Assembly (NCBI RefSeq): GCF_018403685.1 | Contig: NZ_BOVK01000013.1 | Location: 1-64,000 of the forward strand | DNA: 64,000 bases | Source of the DNA: Xylanibacillus composti | GTDB lineage: Bacteria > Bacillota > Bacilli > Paenibacillales > K13 | Direction of reading: 5' to 3' | Shown: positions 1 to 8,078 of the stretch, piece by piece | Layout of the letters: each line of letters begins with the position of its first letter | Position numbering within the stretch: the stretch's first letter is position 1 | Notes under the pieces: generated by a model | What the model saw: only the letters and a program-made list of their open reading frames with translations | What the model was told of the DNA's origin: nothing | Databases searched by the model: none | Made by a program: the position numbers and the translations under genes

Positions 1-98
1 CATTGATGCAAGGCTAGTGCAACGATTTCCCCTATTTGGTTGTGACAGCCGCATGTAGTCAGAAATAAGGGGATGAATTCCCGTTTTCGTACAAAATT

Positions 99-138
99 TA
101 TATATTTGTTGACACGTATATATTCCTTGGTGTATATT
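99..138 (+). promoter_or_regulatory. Promoter and repeat-bearing operator region of the ArsR gene
   Basis: A TTGACA (109-114) and a TATATT (133-138) are separated by 18 bp. The octamer TATATATT occurs at 99-106 and again at 117-124, each followed two bases later by TTG, giving direct repeats 18 bp apart that flank and enter the -35 to -10 spacer. This is where an autoregulating ArsR protein would be expected to bind, but that role is inference. The -10 ends only six bases before the preferred ATG, so the transcript may be leaderless. Confidence 0.5.
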
Positions 139-144
139 AAGGCC

Positions 145-480
145 ATGAACACGACATCCATGCAAGCTGCCTTGGCGGTCATGGCCGAGCCGAATCGATT
201 CAACATTATCGAGTTGTTGAAGGCAGGACCGCGAACGGTAAGCGAAATTGTGCAGCTGTTGAACATTGGCCAGCCTCAAGTGTCGCGGCATTTGCGCATT
301 TTGAGCGAAGCGGGAATGGTGCGCGCCCGGAAGAAAGCGCAGCAGCGCATCTATAGCCTCGAAGCCCAGCCATTTCAAGATTTGGAGGTCTGGCTGGATT
401 CCTTCCGTGTATTGTGGGAGGAGCGACTGGACAACTTTGAGGACTATATGAGCGATATCCAGCGGAAGGAGGATTCGTGA
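145..480 (+). CDS. ArsR-family winged-helix transcriptional regulator
   Basis: Small DNA-binding repressor of about 111 residues. The segment AEPNRFNIIELLKAGPRTVSEI followed by the recognition helix region QPQVSRHLRILSEAGMV is the typical ArsR winged helix. No CxC metal site is visible, so it is of the non-metal type often paired with AHSA1/SRPBCC proteins. The open frame extends upstream to 73, but the extra 24 residues would lie over the promoter. ATG 145 lacks a Shine-Dalgarno; ATG 160 and ATG 181 are alternatives. It precedes an AHSA1-domain gene and a hydrolase on the same strand, suggesting a small operon that it controls. Confidence 0.85.
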   Translation: MNTTSMQAALAVMAEPNRFNIIELLKAGPRTVSEIVQLLNIGQPQVSRHLRILSEAGMVRARKKAQQRIYSLEAQPFQDLEVWLDSFRVLWEERLDNFEDYMSDIQRKEDS

Positions 481-516
481 CCGCGCGCGATGCGGTCATA
501 GTTTGAACTGGGGGGA

Positions 517-1035
517 ATGGAAGTGAGGAGGAAAACGCGGGTTACGAAAGTTCCCGAGCGCAGAGAGCTGATTGTGGAACGCATGGTATCCATTCCGAGG
601 AGCGTTGCTTGGCAGGGCTGGACGCGTCCGAAGCATGTAGAGCGTTGGTGGGGACCGCGCACCTGGTGCGCAACGGTGTATGAGATGGATGTGCGCCCTG
701 GCGGCATCTGGCGCTACCTGCTGGCCCCGGAGAACGGAGAGGGAGAAATCGCCAGAGGGATGGCAGTTTATGAGGAAGTGACGGCCCCATCCAGACTTGC
801 CTATACAGACGCTTTCGCCGATCCAGCTTGGCAGGTGGTAGAGGGTAGCCAGATGCCCACGACAGTGACGTTCGAAGAGGCAGGGCAGCACACGTTGTTG
901 ACGATCACAACCCGTTTCGGCAGTGTTGCAGACTTGGAAGCGGCTGAATCGACTGGAATGATCGAAGGATTTACGGATGCGTTGGAGAGGTTGGAGGAGT
1001 ACTTGCACAATAATCGAAAAGGTCTGGAGGACTGA
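517..1035 (+). CDS. AHSA1/SRPBCC-domain protein
   Basis: 172-residue START-like (SRPBCC) protein of the activator of Hsp90 ATPase homologue 1 type, expected to form a helix-grip fold with a hydrophobic cavity. Visible family marks are the IPRSVAWQGWTRPKHVERWWGP segment near the N-terminus, the DVRPGGIWRY strand and the C-terminal helix GFTDALERLEEYL. A G-rich ribosome site lies just before ATG 517. It sits 36 bp after the ArsR gene and 2 bp before the hydrolase gene, so the three are probably co-transcribed. Ligand and exact role are unknown; ArsR-AHSA1 pairs are common in Firmicutes. Confidence 0.85.
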   Translation: MEVRRKTRVTKVPERRELIVERMVSIPRSVAWQGWTRPKHVERWWGPRTWCATVYEMDVRPGGIWRYLLAPENGEGEIARGMAVYEEVTAPSRLAYTDAFADPAWQVVEGSQMPTTVTFEEAGQHTLLTITTRFGSVADLEAAESTGMIEGFTDALERLEEYLHNNRKGLED

Positions 1036-1037
1036 AA

Positions 1038-1841
1038 ATGATGAACGCGATTACGTCGAAAGATTCAACGAGCATTGCCTATGTCAAGCAAGGTTCTGGC
1101 CCTGCCTTGATTCTGGTTTCCGCAGCTGCTTCCGATCATCACGATGCTGCTAAGCTGGCGGAGCTGCTGGCCGCGCACTACACCGTCTACAACTACGACC
1201 GGCGGGGCCGCGGGCAAAGCACAGATGCTGGTGCTTATACGGTTGAACGTGAAGTAGAAGATATTGAAGCGTTGATTGAACTTGCCGGGGGTACTGCTAG
1301 CTTGTTCGGAAGTTCGTCCGGCGCAGTGCTGGCGCTTGAAGCGGCACATGCCCTAGGCGACAAAGTCAGCAAGCTCTTTCTGTACGAGCCTCCGTTCATT
1401 GTGAATGAGGGCCGCGCTCCGGTTCCCAACGATTATGTAAGCCGCTTGGAAGCGTTGATCCAATCTGGGAAGCGCAGCGAAGCGGTAGAGTATTTCATGA
1501 CAGCGGCGGTCGGCGTGCCGCAGGAATTCCTCGAATTTATGAAGGCCGACGCGTCGTGGAAATCTATGGAAAGCATGGCGCACACGCTCGCATATGACGG
1601 CCGTATTATGAGGGATACGCAATCGGGCAAGCCGCTTCCGCAAGGTCGCTGGAAGGTGGAAGCCCCGGCCTTGGTCATCACTGGGGAGAATAGCGAAGCC
1701 TTCTTTCAGGATGCGGCGCAGGCTTTGGTCGATCAGCTGCCACGGGGTGAGCATTTGAAACTGGCTGGCCAGGATCATGCAGCAGTCGTCATGGCGCCGG
1801 ATGCATTAGCCGAGGTAATGCTTGAATTCGCTCAAGCATAA
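1038..1841 (+). CDS. Alpha/beta hydrolase
   Basis: 267-residue alpha/beta-hydrolase-fold enzyme. The N-terminal strand YVKQGSGPALILVSA leads to the DRRGRGQS segment, and the nucleophile elbow GSSSG (residues 91-95) places the catalytic serine at Ser93. The C-terminal GQDHAAVV supplies the expected histidine. Start ATG 1038 has GGAGG about ten bases upstream, overlapping the end of the AHSA1 gene. Substrate cannot be deduced; the family includes esterases, lactonases and peptidases. A terminator follows at 1973. Confidence 0.85.
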   Translation: MMNAITSKDSTSIAYVKQGSGPALILVSAAASDHHDAAKLAELLAAHYTVYNYDRRGRGQSTDAGAYTVEREVEDIEALIELAGGTASLFGSSSGAVLALEAAHALGDKVSKLFLYEPPFIVNEGRAPVPNDYVSRLEALIQSGKRSEAVEYFMTAAVGVPQEFLEFMKADASWKSMESMAHTLAYDGRIMRDTQSGKPLPQGRWKVEAPALVITGENSEAFFQDAAQALVDQLPRGEHLKLAGQDHAAVVMAPDALAEVMLEFAQA

Positions 1842-1972
1842 GGGGTTGGCGGCACATTTGCCATCGGAACAGCTCCCCTTGATAAAAGCAGGAACCGATA
1901 GCGGCTGTTCTGGCGCAGCGCCATACGACGAACATCATGATTGCAATGATGAGACCATGAATCATCATATCC

Positions 1973-2016
1973 AGGCTGCCTCTAGTCCGAAGCGGACCCG
2001 AAGGCAGCCTTTTTCC
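1973..2016 (+). terminator. Rho-independent terminator of the ArsR-hydrolase operon
   Basis: AGGCTGCC (1973-1980) pairs with the complementary bases of AGGCAGCCT (2002-2010) around a GC-rich internal segment (tagtccgaagcggacc can also fold), followed by a short T run. It lies 130 bp downstream of the hydrolase stop and just before the convergent SDR gene. Confidence 0.75.
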
Positions 2017-2053
2017 TAATTGCTCCTACCAGCATGCGGACACGGGAAGCGTC

Positions 2054-2965
2054 TTATCGGTAGCCTTCCACGTATTCGGTCTTGCCGGCATCGACGACTT
2101 CTATGAGATATCGCAGGCAGTCAGGCCGGGAACCGTCCAGATCGGTGAACCCATACACCTGTGCCAGTCCGCCGCTGGAAAGTGATTGGCCGTTCCAGCG
2201 CTGTACATCCGGGTCTCCAGCCAGCGCTGCAACGGCCCGTCCGACATACCGGGGAGTTTCGGAGATGAGGAAGTGAGGTTCCTGTTTTGCCGCATCCCGC
2301 CAGGTTTGTTCGGTAACGTTGAAGTGCTCAAGCATGATTTCCGAGCGCATCCAACCGGGCGTCAGGGAAACGGCCGTGCATTGATGCGGCTTCAGCTCCT
2401 GGGCAAGCGCCCAGGCCATGCGCGTGACGGATGTTTTCGCCAGATCGTAGAACATCGACAAGCGGTAGTGGTCCCGGTTGTATGCTTCCGTGCCGTCAGT
2501 CATTTCAATGACAAGCCCGTTCGGATTTTGAATCAACAGGGGCAGCGCGAAATGGCTTGTGATCAAGTGGGTGTCAATGGCGAGCCTGAGCATGCGCAGT
2601 CCCTTCTCCAGCGAATGCTCCCATACGGGAACTTCCCATTCGGTCAAGTATTCCCCTCCCCATATATCGTTGACCAAGATGTCCAGTCTTCCTTGTTCCT
2701 CCTTAATTCGCGTTACCAACCATTCTACCTGCTTGGGATCCAGATGATCGGCTTGCACAGCTATGCCCTGTCCCCCGGCCGCAGTGACAAGCTCTGCTGT
2801 TTCCTCGATTGTCTCTGGCCGGTTGTACTCCGAACGCTGCGAGCGCGTCGTGCGCCCCGAGACGTAAACGGTTGCGCCAGCGGCTCCGAGCTCCACGGCG
2901 ATGCCGCGGCCTGCTCCGCGCGTGGCACCGGCCACCAGTGCAATTTTTCCCGTTAGTGATTTCAT
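2054..2965 (-). CDS. Short-chain dehydrogenase/reductase
   Basis: 303-residue NAD(P)-dependent oxidoreductase with a Rossmann fold. The cofactor-binding glycine motif appears as AGATRGAGRGIA near residue 13. The catalytic pair is in the segment YDLAK (Tyr-x-x-x-Lys). NDIWGG stands at the place of the usual NNAG, and length is somewhat above the 250 typical of classical SDRs, resembling DHRS1-like proteins. The ribosome site AGGAGGAG precedes the ATG. It is divergent from a WYL regulator gene 110 bp away, which is the likely controller. Substrate unknown. Confidence 0.88.
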   Translation of the reverse strand: MKSLTGKIALVAGATRGAGRGIAVELGAAGATVYVSGRTTRSQRSEYNRPETIEETAELVTAAGGQGIAVQADHLDPKQVEWLVTRIKEEQGRLDILVNDIWGGEYLTEWEVPVWEHSLEKGLRMLRLAIDTHLITSHFALPLLIQNPNGLVIEMTDGTEAYNRDHYRLSMFYDLAKTSVTRMAWALAQELKPHQCTAVSLTPGWMRSEIMLEHFNVTEQTWRDAAKQEPHFLISETPRYVGRAVAALAGDPDVQRWNGQSLSSGGLAQVYGFTDLDGSRPDCLRYLIEVVDAGKTEYVEGYR

Positions 2966-3012
2966 AGCTTCTCCTCCTATTGGTTGCTAGTCAACGTAAT
3001 CTCATTGTAGTC

Positions 3013-3070
3013 TATAATCAAGACACCTCATGTCATATATGGAAAGTTCATGTTTCATTTCAAAGGAGGA
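3013..3070 (+). promoter_or_regulatory. Candidate -10 and ribosome site of the WYL regulator
   Basis: TATAAT stands at 3013-3018 in the divergent intergenic region; no convincing -35 is seen 17 bp upstream. AAAGGAGGA at 3062-3070 is a strong Shine-Dalgarno with seven bases to GTG 3078, and decides that start over the upstream ATG at 3030. Confidence 0.45.
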
Positions 3071-3077
3071 AGCGGCT

Positions 3078-4070
3078 GTGCGTGCGGACCGGCTTGTGCA
3101 AATCATGATTCTGCTGCAGAACAATGGAAAGATGACGACGGGTGAACTCGCAAGAACGTTGGAGGTATCCGAGCGCACGATCATCCGGGACATGGATGCG
3201 TTGAGCATATCCGGCATCCCGGTTGTCTCGGAGCGGGGCAAGTCAGGCGGGTGGCGGCTGCTCGATGGCTTTCGCAGTCGGCTTCACGGCCTTAAGCTGG
3301 AGGAGTGGAAGTCATTGTTTATTCTTCCCTCGGAAAAGTTGTTGGAGGACCTGGGCGTGCAGGCGAAGGGACCGCAGCTGCGTCACAAGCTGCTGGCCTC
3401 CATCCCGCAAGAAAGTCAACCTGCCGTGCAGCCGTATATGGAAAAAATCCTAATCGATACAGAAAGCTGGAAGCCTTCTCACACGGATTCCGCAAGCATG
3501 AACCAGGTATTGAATGCGCTGTGGAGCGACCGCAAGCTTCAGATGGTCTATACGAAGGCAGACGGCACCCGCACCACCCGAATCGTTCATCCGCTTGGCT
3601 TGGTCTCGAAAGGAAGCGTCTGGTATCTTGTCGCCTCGCTCGACGAGGGAGAAATTCGCAGCTTCCGTATGTCCAGAGTAGAGCAAGCCGAACAGCTCGA
3701 AGAAACATTTATCCGGCCCCAGCACTTCTCGCTGGCCGATTATTGGATGAGGAGCAAGCAGGCATTTGTTTCCTCTCTTCCCTCGCTGGAGGTAAAGCTG
3801 CTTGTGGACAGAGAAGTAGTAGGGCGCCTGACGTTTACGGACAAGTTTGTGCAAAAGGTGCATATGGATGAGAAGTCATGCGGCGAGCAAGTGCGTGTTA
3901 CGTTGTCATTTCATACGGAGGAGGAGGCTGTCGCCTACGTGCTGGGCTGGGGCGGGAAGGTTCGGCTGCTGGGACCGGCACATTTAGCAGAACTGATTGT
4001 GCAGCGGGCGCGCGAGGTTGTGGCGATGTACGGAGGAGCACCGGGCCCCGCTCCGAAGATCGGGGAGTAA
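3078..4070 (+). CDS. HTH/WYL-domain transcriptional regulator (YafY type)
   Basis: 330-residue regulator. N-terminal winged HTH: RADRLVQIMILLQNNGKMTT, then ELARTLEVSERTIIRDMDAL (about residues 22-41). The middle and C-terminal part carry the WYL domain, with VHPLGLVSKGSVWYLVASLD and a following RSFRMSRVEQAE stretch, and a WCX-like C-terminal extension. WYL regulators sense small ligands or nucleic acid ligands. GTG 3078 is chosen because of the adjoining Shine-Dalgarno. It is transcribed divergently from the SDR gene, the usual arrangement for a local regulator. Confidence 0.88.
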   Translation: MRADRLVQIMILLQNNGKMTTGELARTLEVSERTIIRDMDALSISGIPVVSERGKSGGWRLLDGFRSRLHGLKLEEWKSLFILPSEKLLEDLGVQAKGPQLRHKLLASIPQESQPAVQPYMEKILIDTESWKPSHTDSASMNQVLNALWSDRKLQMVYTKADGTRTTRIVHPLGLVSKGSVWYLVASLDEGEIRSFRMSRVEQAEQLEETFIRPQHFSLADYWMRSKQAFVSSLPSLEVKLLVDREVVGRLTFTDKFVQKVHMDEKSCGEQVRVTLSFHTEEEAVAYVLGWGGKVRLLGPAHLAELIVQRAREVVAMYGGAPGPAPKIGE

Positions 4071-4355
4071 GGTCTGAACGGCGAGGCTTCATCTTCAACG
4101 AGGAATGCACCTACATGAAATCCCGTTACGTGAACGGATGCGGCACCTCCCCACCTACAGCGTGACAGCTTCCATTCGTTTATCCAGTCTTGGCGGCTGT
4201 TCAGGAAGCAGTGCTTAGCAAGGGCGTCATGTATTTCAGGGAGATATTGCAGTTGCCAGGCATGGCAGCCATGCTTTCAGCAGATGCTTGACAATCGGTG
4301 AGCAAGTGGGCTGATACCGCTCCGGTTTTTCCCTCCGGAAAAACGAGGGTCGGCG

Positions 4356-4750
4356 ATGAGCAAATCCTTCGTCGGCTTGGCTATCGGCAGCGCGCTCGGA
4401 CCAATTGTTGCAGCGATACTCGTCCTCGGTCAGGTCGGTCAAACCGTTATAAAGCTGGCGATGGCCAACTCCGTCTCGCAAACGCTGTCGCCCGAGCATT
4501 CCGGTGCGGGCATGGGGCTGCTGTCCCTCATGAATTTTATATCGGGGGGAATTGCAACAGGTGTCTATGGGAAGCTCATTGATCTTGGAGCAGATCAGCA
4601 TTGGAACCCGCTTCATCTGTTCGGGGTCGGATCGTTGTACAGCAATCTCTTTCTATTGCTTGCAGTGCTGCATGGGGTATGCTGGCCGTCTATATGAAGC
4701 AATTCGGATTTCCGGGCAGACGGGAGAACACTGTAGACAAGTCAGCTTGA
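4356..4750 (+). pseudogene. 3' remnant of a Tet(L)/TetA(K)-like MFS exporter, frameshifted
   Basis: Only the last third of a major-facilitator drug:proton antiporter is readable. The stretch GQTVIKLAMANSVSQTL then GAGMGLLSLMNFISGG, and later LYSNLFLLLAVLHG, matches the order of C-terminal helices in Tet(L)-type proteins as I recall them. At the GGGG run near 4674-4677 the frame breaks: the natural continuation MLAVYMKQFGFPGRREN is in the next frame and ends at TGA 4748-4750. The N-terminal two thirds are absent; 4071-4355 shows no coding similarity that I recognise. A complete MFS exporter lies just downstream in the opposite orientation. Confidence 0.7.
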
Positions 4751-4781
4751 TGGAAGCTGGGCTTTCGCGGGGATTATGCTG

Positions 4782-4846
4782 CTGTAGAACAGGACTGTGC
4801 AGCGCTCAGCTGCTCAGTCCACCACTTGTGTTTTCCCGTTCTACAG
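4782..4846. other. Nested inverted repeat between the exporter remnant and the MFS gene
   Basis: CTGTAGAAC (4782-4790) is perfectly complementary to GTTCTACAG (4838-4846). Inside, GGACTG (4792-4797) pairs with CAGTCC (4815-4820) and GCAGC (4799-4803) with GCTGC (4809-4813), separated by a single T/T mismatch. A 17-base bulge (4821-4837) remains on one side. No run of T follows on either strand, so it is not a standard terminator. Function unknown. Confidence 0.55.
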
Positions 4847-4954
4847 GGGGCGTCCAACGAAGGGGGGAATCCTCTGCTTGCACCGTGTATAAAATTTTGC
4901 ATCGCTTGATAAAAAAGAGGTTTCTCAACAGCCTAACAAGGCGGCAATATGCAG

Positions 4955-6544
4955 CTAGGCGTCTCGAGCGGGTTGGCCGTCTCCTGCTGGTCTGACCTGC
5001 TTGAGCAGGAAAACTGCCAACAAGGCGAACACGATGACACAGACAGTGCCTACGCCTGCTACGGTGTTCAAGCCGTCCGTGAAGGCGGATTGCGCAGAGC
5101 CAAGCAGCTGCGTCCCTACATCCTGAGGCAGATGTTCCGCGGCGTTCCAGGCTCCGGCAAGCGTATCCCGAGCGGCTTCGCTGATGTCGCCGGGAAGTCC
5201 TTGCGGCATATTCTCTCCGACCTGTGCGCGATAGACAGCGGTGCCGATACTGCCCATGACCGCGACCCCGAGCGCCATGCCGAGCTCGGCGCTCGTTTCC
5301 GACATGGCTGAAGCGGAGCCCGTCTTTTCCGGCGGCGCTGAGCTGACGACAAGGTCTGTTACGAGCACGCCTTGAGGACCAAAGCCGAAGGAGGCGATCA
5401 CGAATCCAGTCACAAGCAGGGCCAAGCTTCCCGCGGCTTCCACCTGTGTGAGCATCAGCAGTCCAATTGCTGCAATAAGAAGCCCGCCCGCGATGACATA
5501 GGCGGGACGGATGTGGCGCGTCAGGGCAGGCGCCAGCATGGAGCCCGCGATCATCCCGAGCGCCTGCGGGATTAGCCACAGCCCTGCGCGCAGCGGGGAC
5601 AGGCCTTCCACCATTTGCAAATATTGAGTCACGAAGAGGAACACGCCGCCCATGCTGATCCCGCCCAACAGCATGATGCCCAGCGATGCGCCGAAAGCCG
5701 AGTTGCGGAACAGGCTGACATCCACCAAGGGATCGGTCAATTTGCGTTGTCTGCGGACGAACAGCAAGCCGAACAGCAGCCCGGTGACAATGGTCGCAAC
5801 GGGCAGGATTTGCCAGCCGTACTTGGCCAGTTCCTTGATCCCGTATATGATCGGCAGCATAGTGATCAAGGAGAGCACAACGCTGACCAGATCGATGCGT
5901 CCGGCCTGCGTGTCGCGATATTCGGGCAGCAGAAATGGCGCCAATACAAGCAATAGAACCATGACGGGAACACCGAGCAAAAATACCGAGCCCCACCAGA
6001 AAAATTCAAGCATGATGCCGCCGACAAGCGGCCCGATGATTGTGCCGACCATAAAACAGCTCATCCAGACCCCAATAGCGACTGAACGCTGATTTGGATT
6101 GCGAAACATATTGCTGATCAGGGACAGCGTCGAAGGCATTAGCGTTGCGCCCGCAATGCCGAGGAGGGCACGGGTTACAATGAGCATCTCGGCACTGACC
6201 GAGAATGCAGCCAGAATAGAGGCGATGCCGAAGCAGGACGCCCCAATCATGAGGAGCTTTCGGCGGCCAATGCGGTCGCCCAGTGTCCCCATCGTTACGA
6301 GGAAGCCTGCAATCATAAAGCCGTATATATCCATAATCCAGAGCATTTGGCTGCTGCCGGGATTCAGATCCGCGCCCAAGTGAGGCAGCGCAATATACAG
6401 CACGCTGATATCCAGCGCAAGCAGCAGAGTCGGCAGCGCCAGAACCGCCAATCCGATCCATTGTTTGCTGCCGGCTTGCGGCGGGGCTGCGGGGGTGCCA
6501 GGACTGTCGTAGTGTTCATGTGTAGACTGGCTCAATATGATCAT
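4955..6544 (-). CDS. MFS drug exporter, DHA2 family (SmvA/QacA-like)
   Basis: 529-residue membrane transporter with about 14 predicted helices, expected to export cationic or amphipathic drugs using the proton gradient. N-terminal helix 1 reads ALPTLLLALDISVLYIALP with the membrane Asp typical of DHA2 pumps. Motif A appears as GTLGDRIGRRKLLMIG and motif C as MVGTIIGPLVGG. ATG 6544 has GGAG seven bases upstream; an earlier ATG at 6604 has none, and TTG 6535 is another possibility. The response regulator gene lies upstream in the same direction, 165 bp away, and may control it. Confidence 0.9.
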   Translation of the reverse strand: MIILSQSTHEHYDSPGTPAAPPQAGSKQWIGLAVLALPTLLLALDISVLYIALPHLGADLNPGSSQMLWIMDIYGFMIAGFLVTMGTLGDRIGRRKLLMIGASCFGIASILAAFSVSAEMLIVTRALLGIAGATLMPSTLSLISNMFRNPNQRSVAIGVWMSCFMVGTIIGPLVGGIMLEFFWWGSVFLLGVPVMVLLLVLAPFLLPEYRDTQAGRIDLVSVVLSLITMLPIIYGIKELAKYGWQILPVATIVTGLLFGLLFVRRQRKLTDPLVDVSLFRNSAFGASLGIMLLGGISMGGVFLFVTQYLQMVEGLSPLRAGLWLIPQALGMIAGSMLAPALTRHIRPAYVIAGGLLIAAIGLLMLTQVEAAGSLALLVTGFVIASFGFGPQGVLVTDLVVSSAPPEKTGSASAMSETSAELGMALGVAVMGSIGTAVYRAQVGENMPQGLPGDISEAARDTLAGAWNAAEHLPQDVGTQLLGSAQSAFTDGLNTVAGVGTVCVIVFALLAVFLLKQVRPAGDGQPARDA

Positions 6545-6709
6545 CCTTTCTCTCCACGAATGAATCTCTTTCTGTTGACAAGCGTTTGTGCCTTTCGCTC
6601 GCAATTTTCCTTATCAGAAAGCTTGCAGGTGCGAAGGGCAGTTTCACTTTACCATGAACGTTCCTATCCGATTTCTTATCGATTGCGATCTAAAGTGAGA
6701 ACATCCGGA

Positions 6710-7357
6710 TCAAACAGCCCCACCCTTAAACCACCCGTGCTTGATCGCATGCAGCACTGCCTGAGTGCGGTCCTGCACGCCCAGCTTGCCGAAGATGCGG
6801 GTAATATGTGTTTTTACAGTTTTCTCGGAGATGATCAAGCGACCAGCGATCTCTTTATTGCTGAGGCCCGTGGTCATCAGCTCGAGTACCTCACGTTCCT
6901 TGGGCGTCAGCAAGGACATATCCGATTCCGTGCCGCGGTTCGCCACGAGCTGAACGAGCCGATCCGTCACTTCTGGATGAAGCATGCGATTGCCGTCCAC
7001 AGCGCCCAGAATCGTATCTGCGAGAATTTCTGGTTTTACGTCCTTCAATTGGTACCCTGCAGCGCCCGCCTGCAGCGCAGGCAGTACGCTATTGCGATCC
7101 GAGAAGCTGGTCAGAATAATCACCTTTATCTCAGGGTAGCGCGATGCGATTTTTCGGGTAGCCTCAATTCCGTCCATCTCCGGCATGTTCAGGTCCATTA
7201 AGATGACATCTGGCTGCAGGGCGTCTATCTTTTCCAACGCTTCCTTTCCGTTCAATGCTTGGCCGACGATTTCGATGTCAGGCTGTGTTTGCAGGAAATA
7301 GCGCAAGCCGTGCAGGACGACCAAGTGATCGTCAACCAGCAACACTTTAATAGCCAT
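6710..7357 (-). CDS. NarL/FixJ-family response regulator
   Basis: Two-domain response regulator of 215 residues. Receiver: acidic pair DDH at 9-11, phosphoacceptor Asp55 in VILMDLNMPEMDG, switch Thr/Ser in ILTSFSD and a conserved Lys in GYQLKD. Effector: LuxR-type HTH with LTPKEREVLELMTTGLSNKEIA and ISEKTVKTHI. The start at 7357 is preferred over 7387 since the receiver begins at MAIKVLLVDD. The expected partner is the histidine kinase at 8079-9701; the two are unusually separated by about 700 bp containing an azoreductase remnant. The next gene downstream is an MFS exporter. Confidence 0.92.
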   Translation of the reverse strand: MAIKVLLVDDHLVVLHGLRYFLQTQPDIEIVGQALNGKEALEKIDALQPDVILMDLNMPEMDGIEATRKIASRYPEIKVIILTSFSDRNSVLPALQAGAAGYQLKDVKPEILADTILGAVDGNRMLHPEVTDRLVQLVANRGTESDMSLLTPKEREVLELMTTGLSNKEIAGRLIISEKTVKTHITRIFGKLGVQDRTQAVLHAIKHGWFKGGAV

Positions 7358-7637
7358 ATCTGTTCCAGTCACGCTCCGTTCGGTCATTCAAATTGAGAGC
7401 ATACAAGTTGCGGAACGAAGGTCGGCTTGCTCTCGCCTGAATTTTACCATATCGGTGCGGATAATGGGGCGACTTTTGCTGAGGGCTATGGGTGCTGCTA
7501 TCTGCATGAAGTGCAGTTAGTGTGATGCATGTAATCCACCTCTACGTCCTCGCTCCCTGCACGCGTGGATGGAGTCACACCATGGCTGGATCATAGTTTC
7601 CAGCGGATTCGCAGGGTCGGCGATTCGAGCGGAATAA

Positions 7638-7897
7638 TCAGAAGGCGGCAGCGGCTTGCTTCACCCGGTTAGTCCTTCGTCGATGAGTGCCGCCCTCCGA
7701 TCAGGGAATTGATGATGACCTTCTATCACGACCGTCGTCAAATCCTGAATCCCGAAAAACGCTAGTTGATTCCGCACGAAGCGCACTGCCATTTCGCTAG
7801 GATCGTCTTGGTACACGCCGCCACGCGCGTTCAGCAGAGCGACCTTCATATGAGGCAGCAGTCCGGTCGGCCCGTCACTGGAATAGGAGAATGTCAT
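7638..7897 (-). pseudogene. C-terminal remnant of an FMN-dependent NADH-azoreductase
   Basis: The readable frame from 7897 gives [13 protein letters not shown], then [26 protein letters not shown], the order of motifs in the last 40 percent of AzoR proteins. About 120 N-terminal residues are missing. Near 7660 the frame stops after DEGLTG; shifting by one base restores VKQAAAAF and a TGA at 7640-7638, which looks like the natural C-terminus. Hence a 5'-truncated and frameshifted gene. It lies between the kinase and response regulator genes. The 280 bp between it and the regulator gene hold nothing that I can assign. Confidence 0.65.
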
Positions 7898-7996
7898 TTC
7901 TTCATGATCCCTTCACTCCTCATCTTGTCTGATCTGTTCTAATTGTAAAGGGATGCGGCTGCAGATACGTCCGACAGCAACTGCAATTTGGCATAC

Positions 7997-8024
7997 AAAA
8001 AAAGCCTTATCCGAAGATAAGACT
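7997..8024 (-). terminator. Terminator of the histidine kinase gene
   Basis: Read on the minus strand, AGTCTTATC and GATAAGGCT form a nine-pair stem with one G-T pair and a TTCG loop, followed by a run of seven T. It lies 55 bp beyond the kinase stop codon, so the kinase and the response regulator are probably not on one transcript. Confidence 0.85.
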
Positions 8025-8078
8025 ATGGTCGTAGTTTCCATGAATATGCGCCAAAGCGAGAAGCCAAGATGAGGATTG

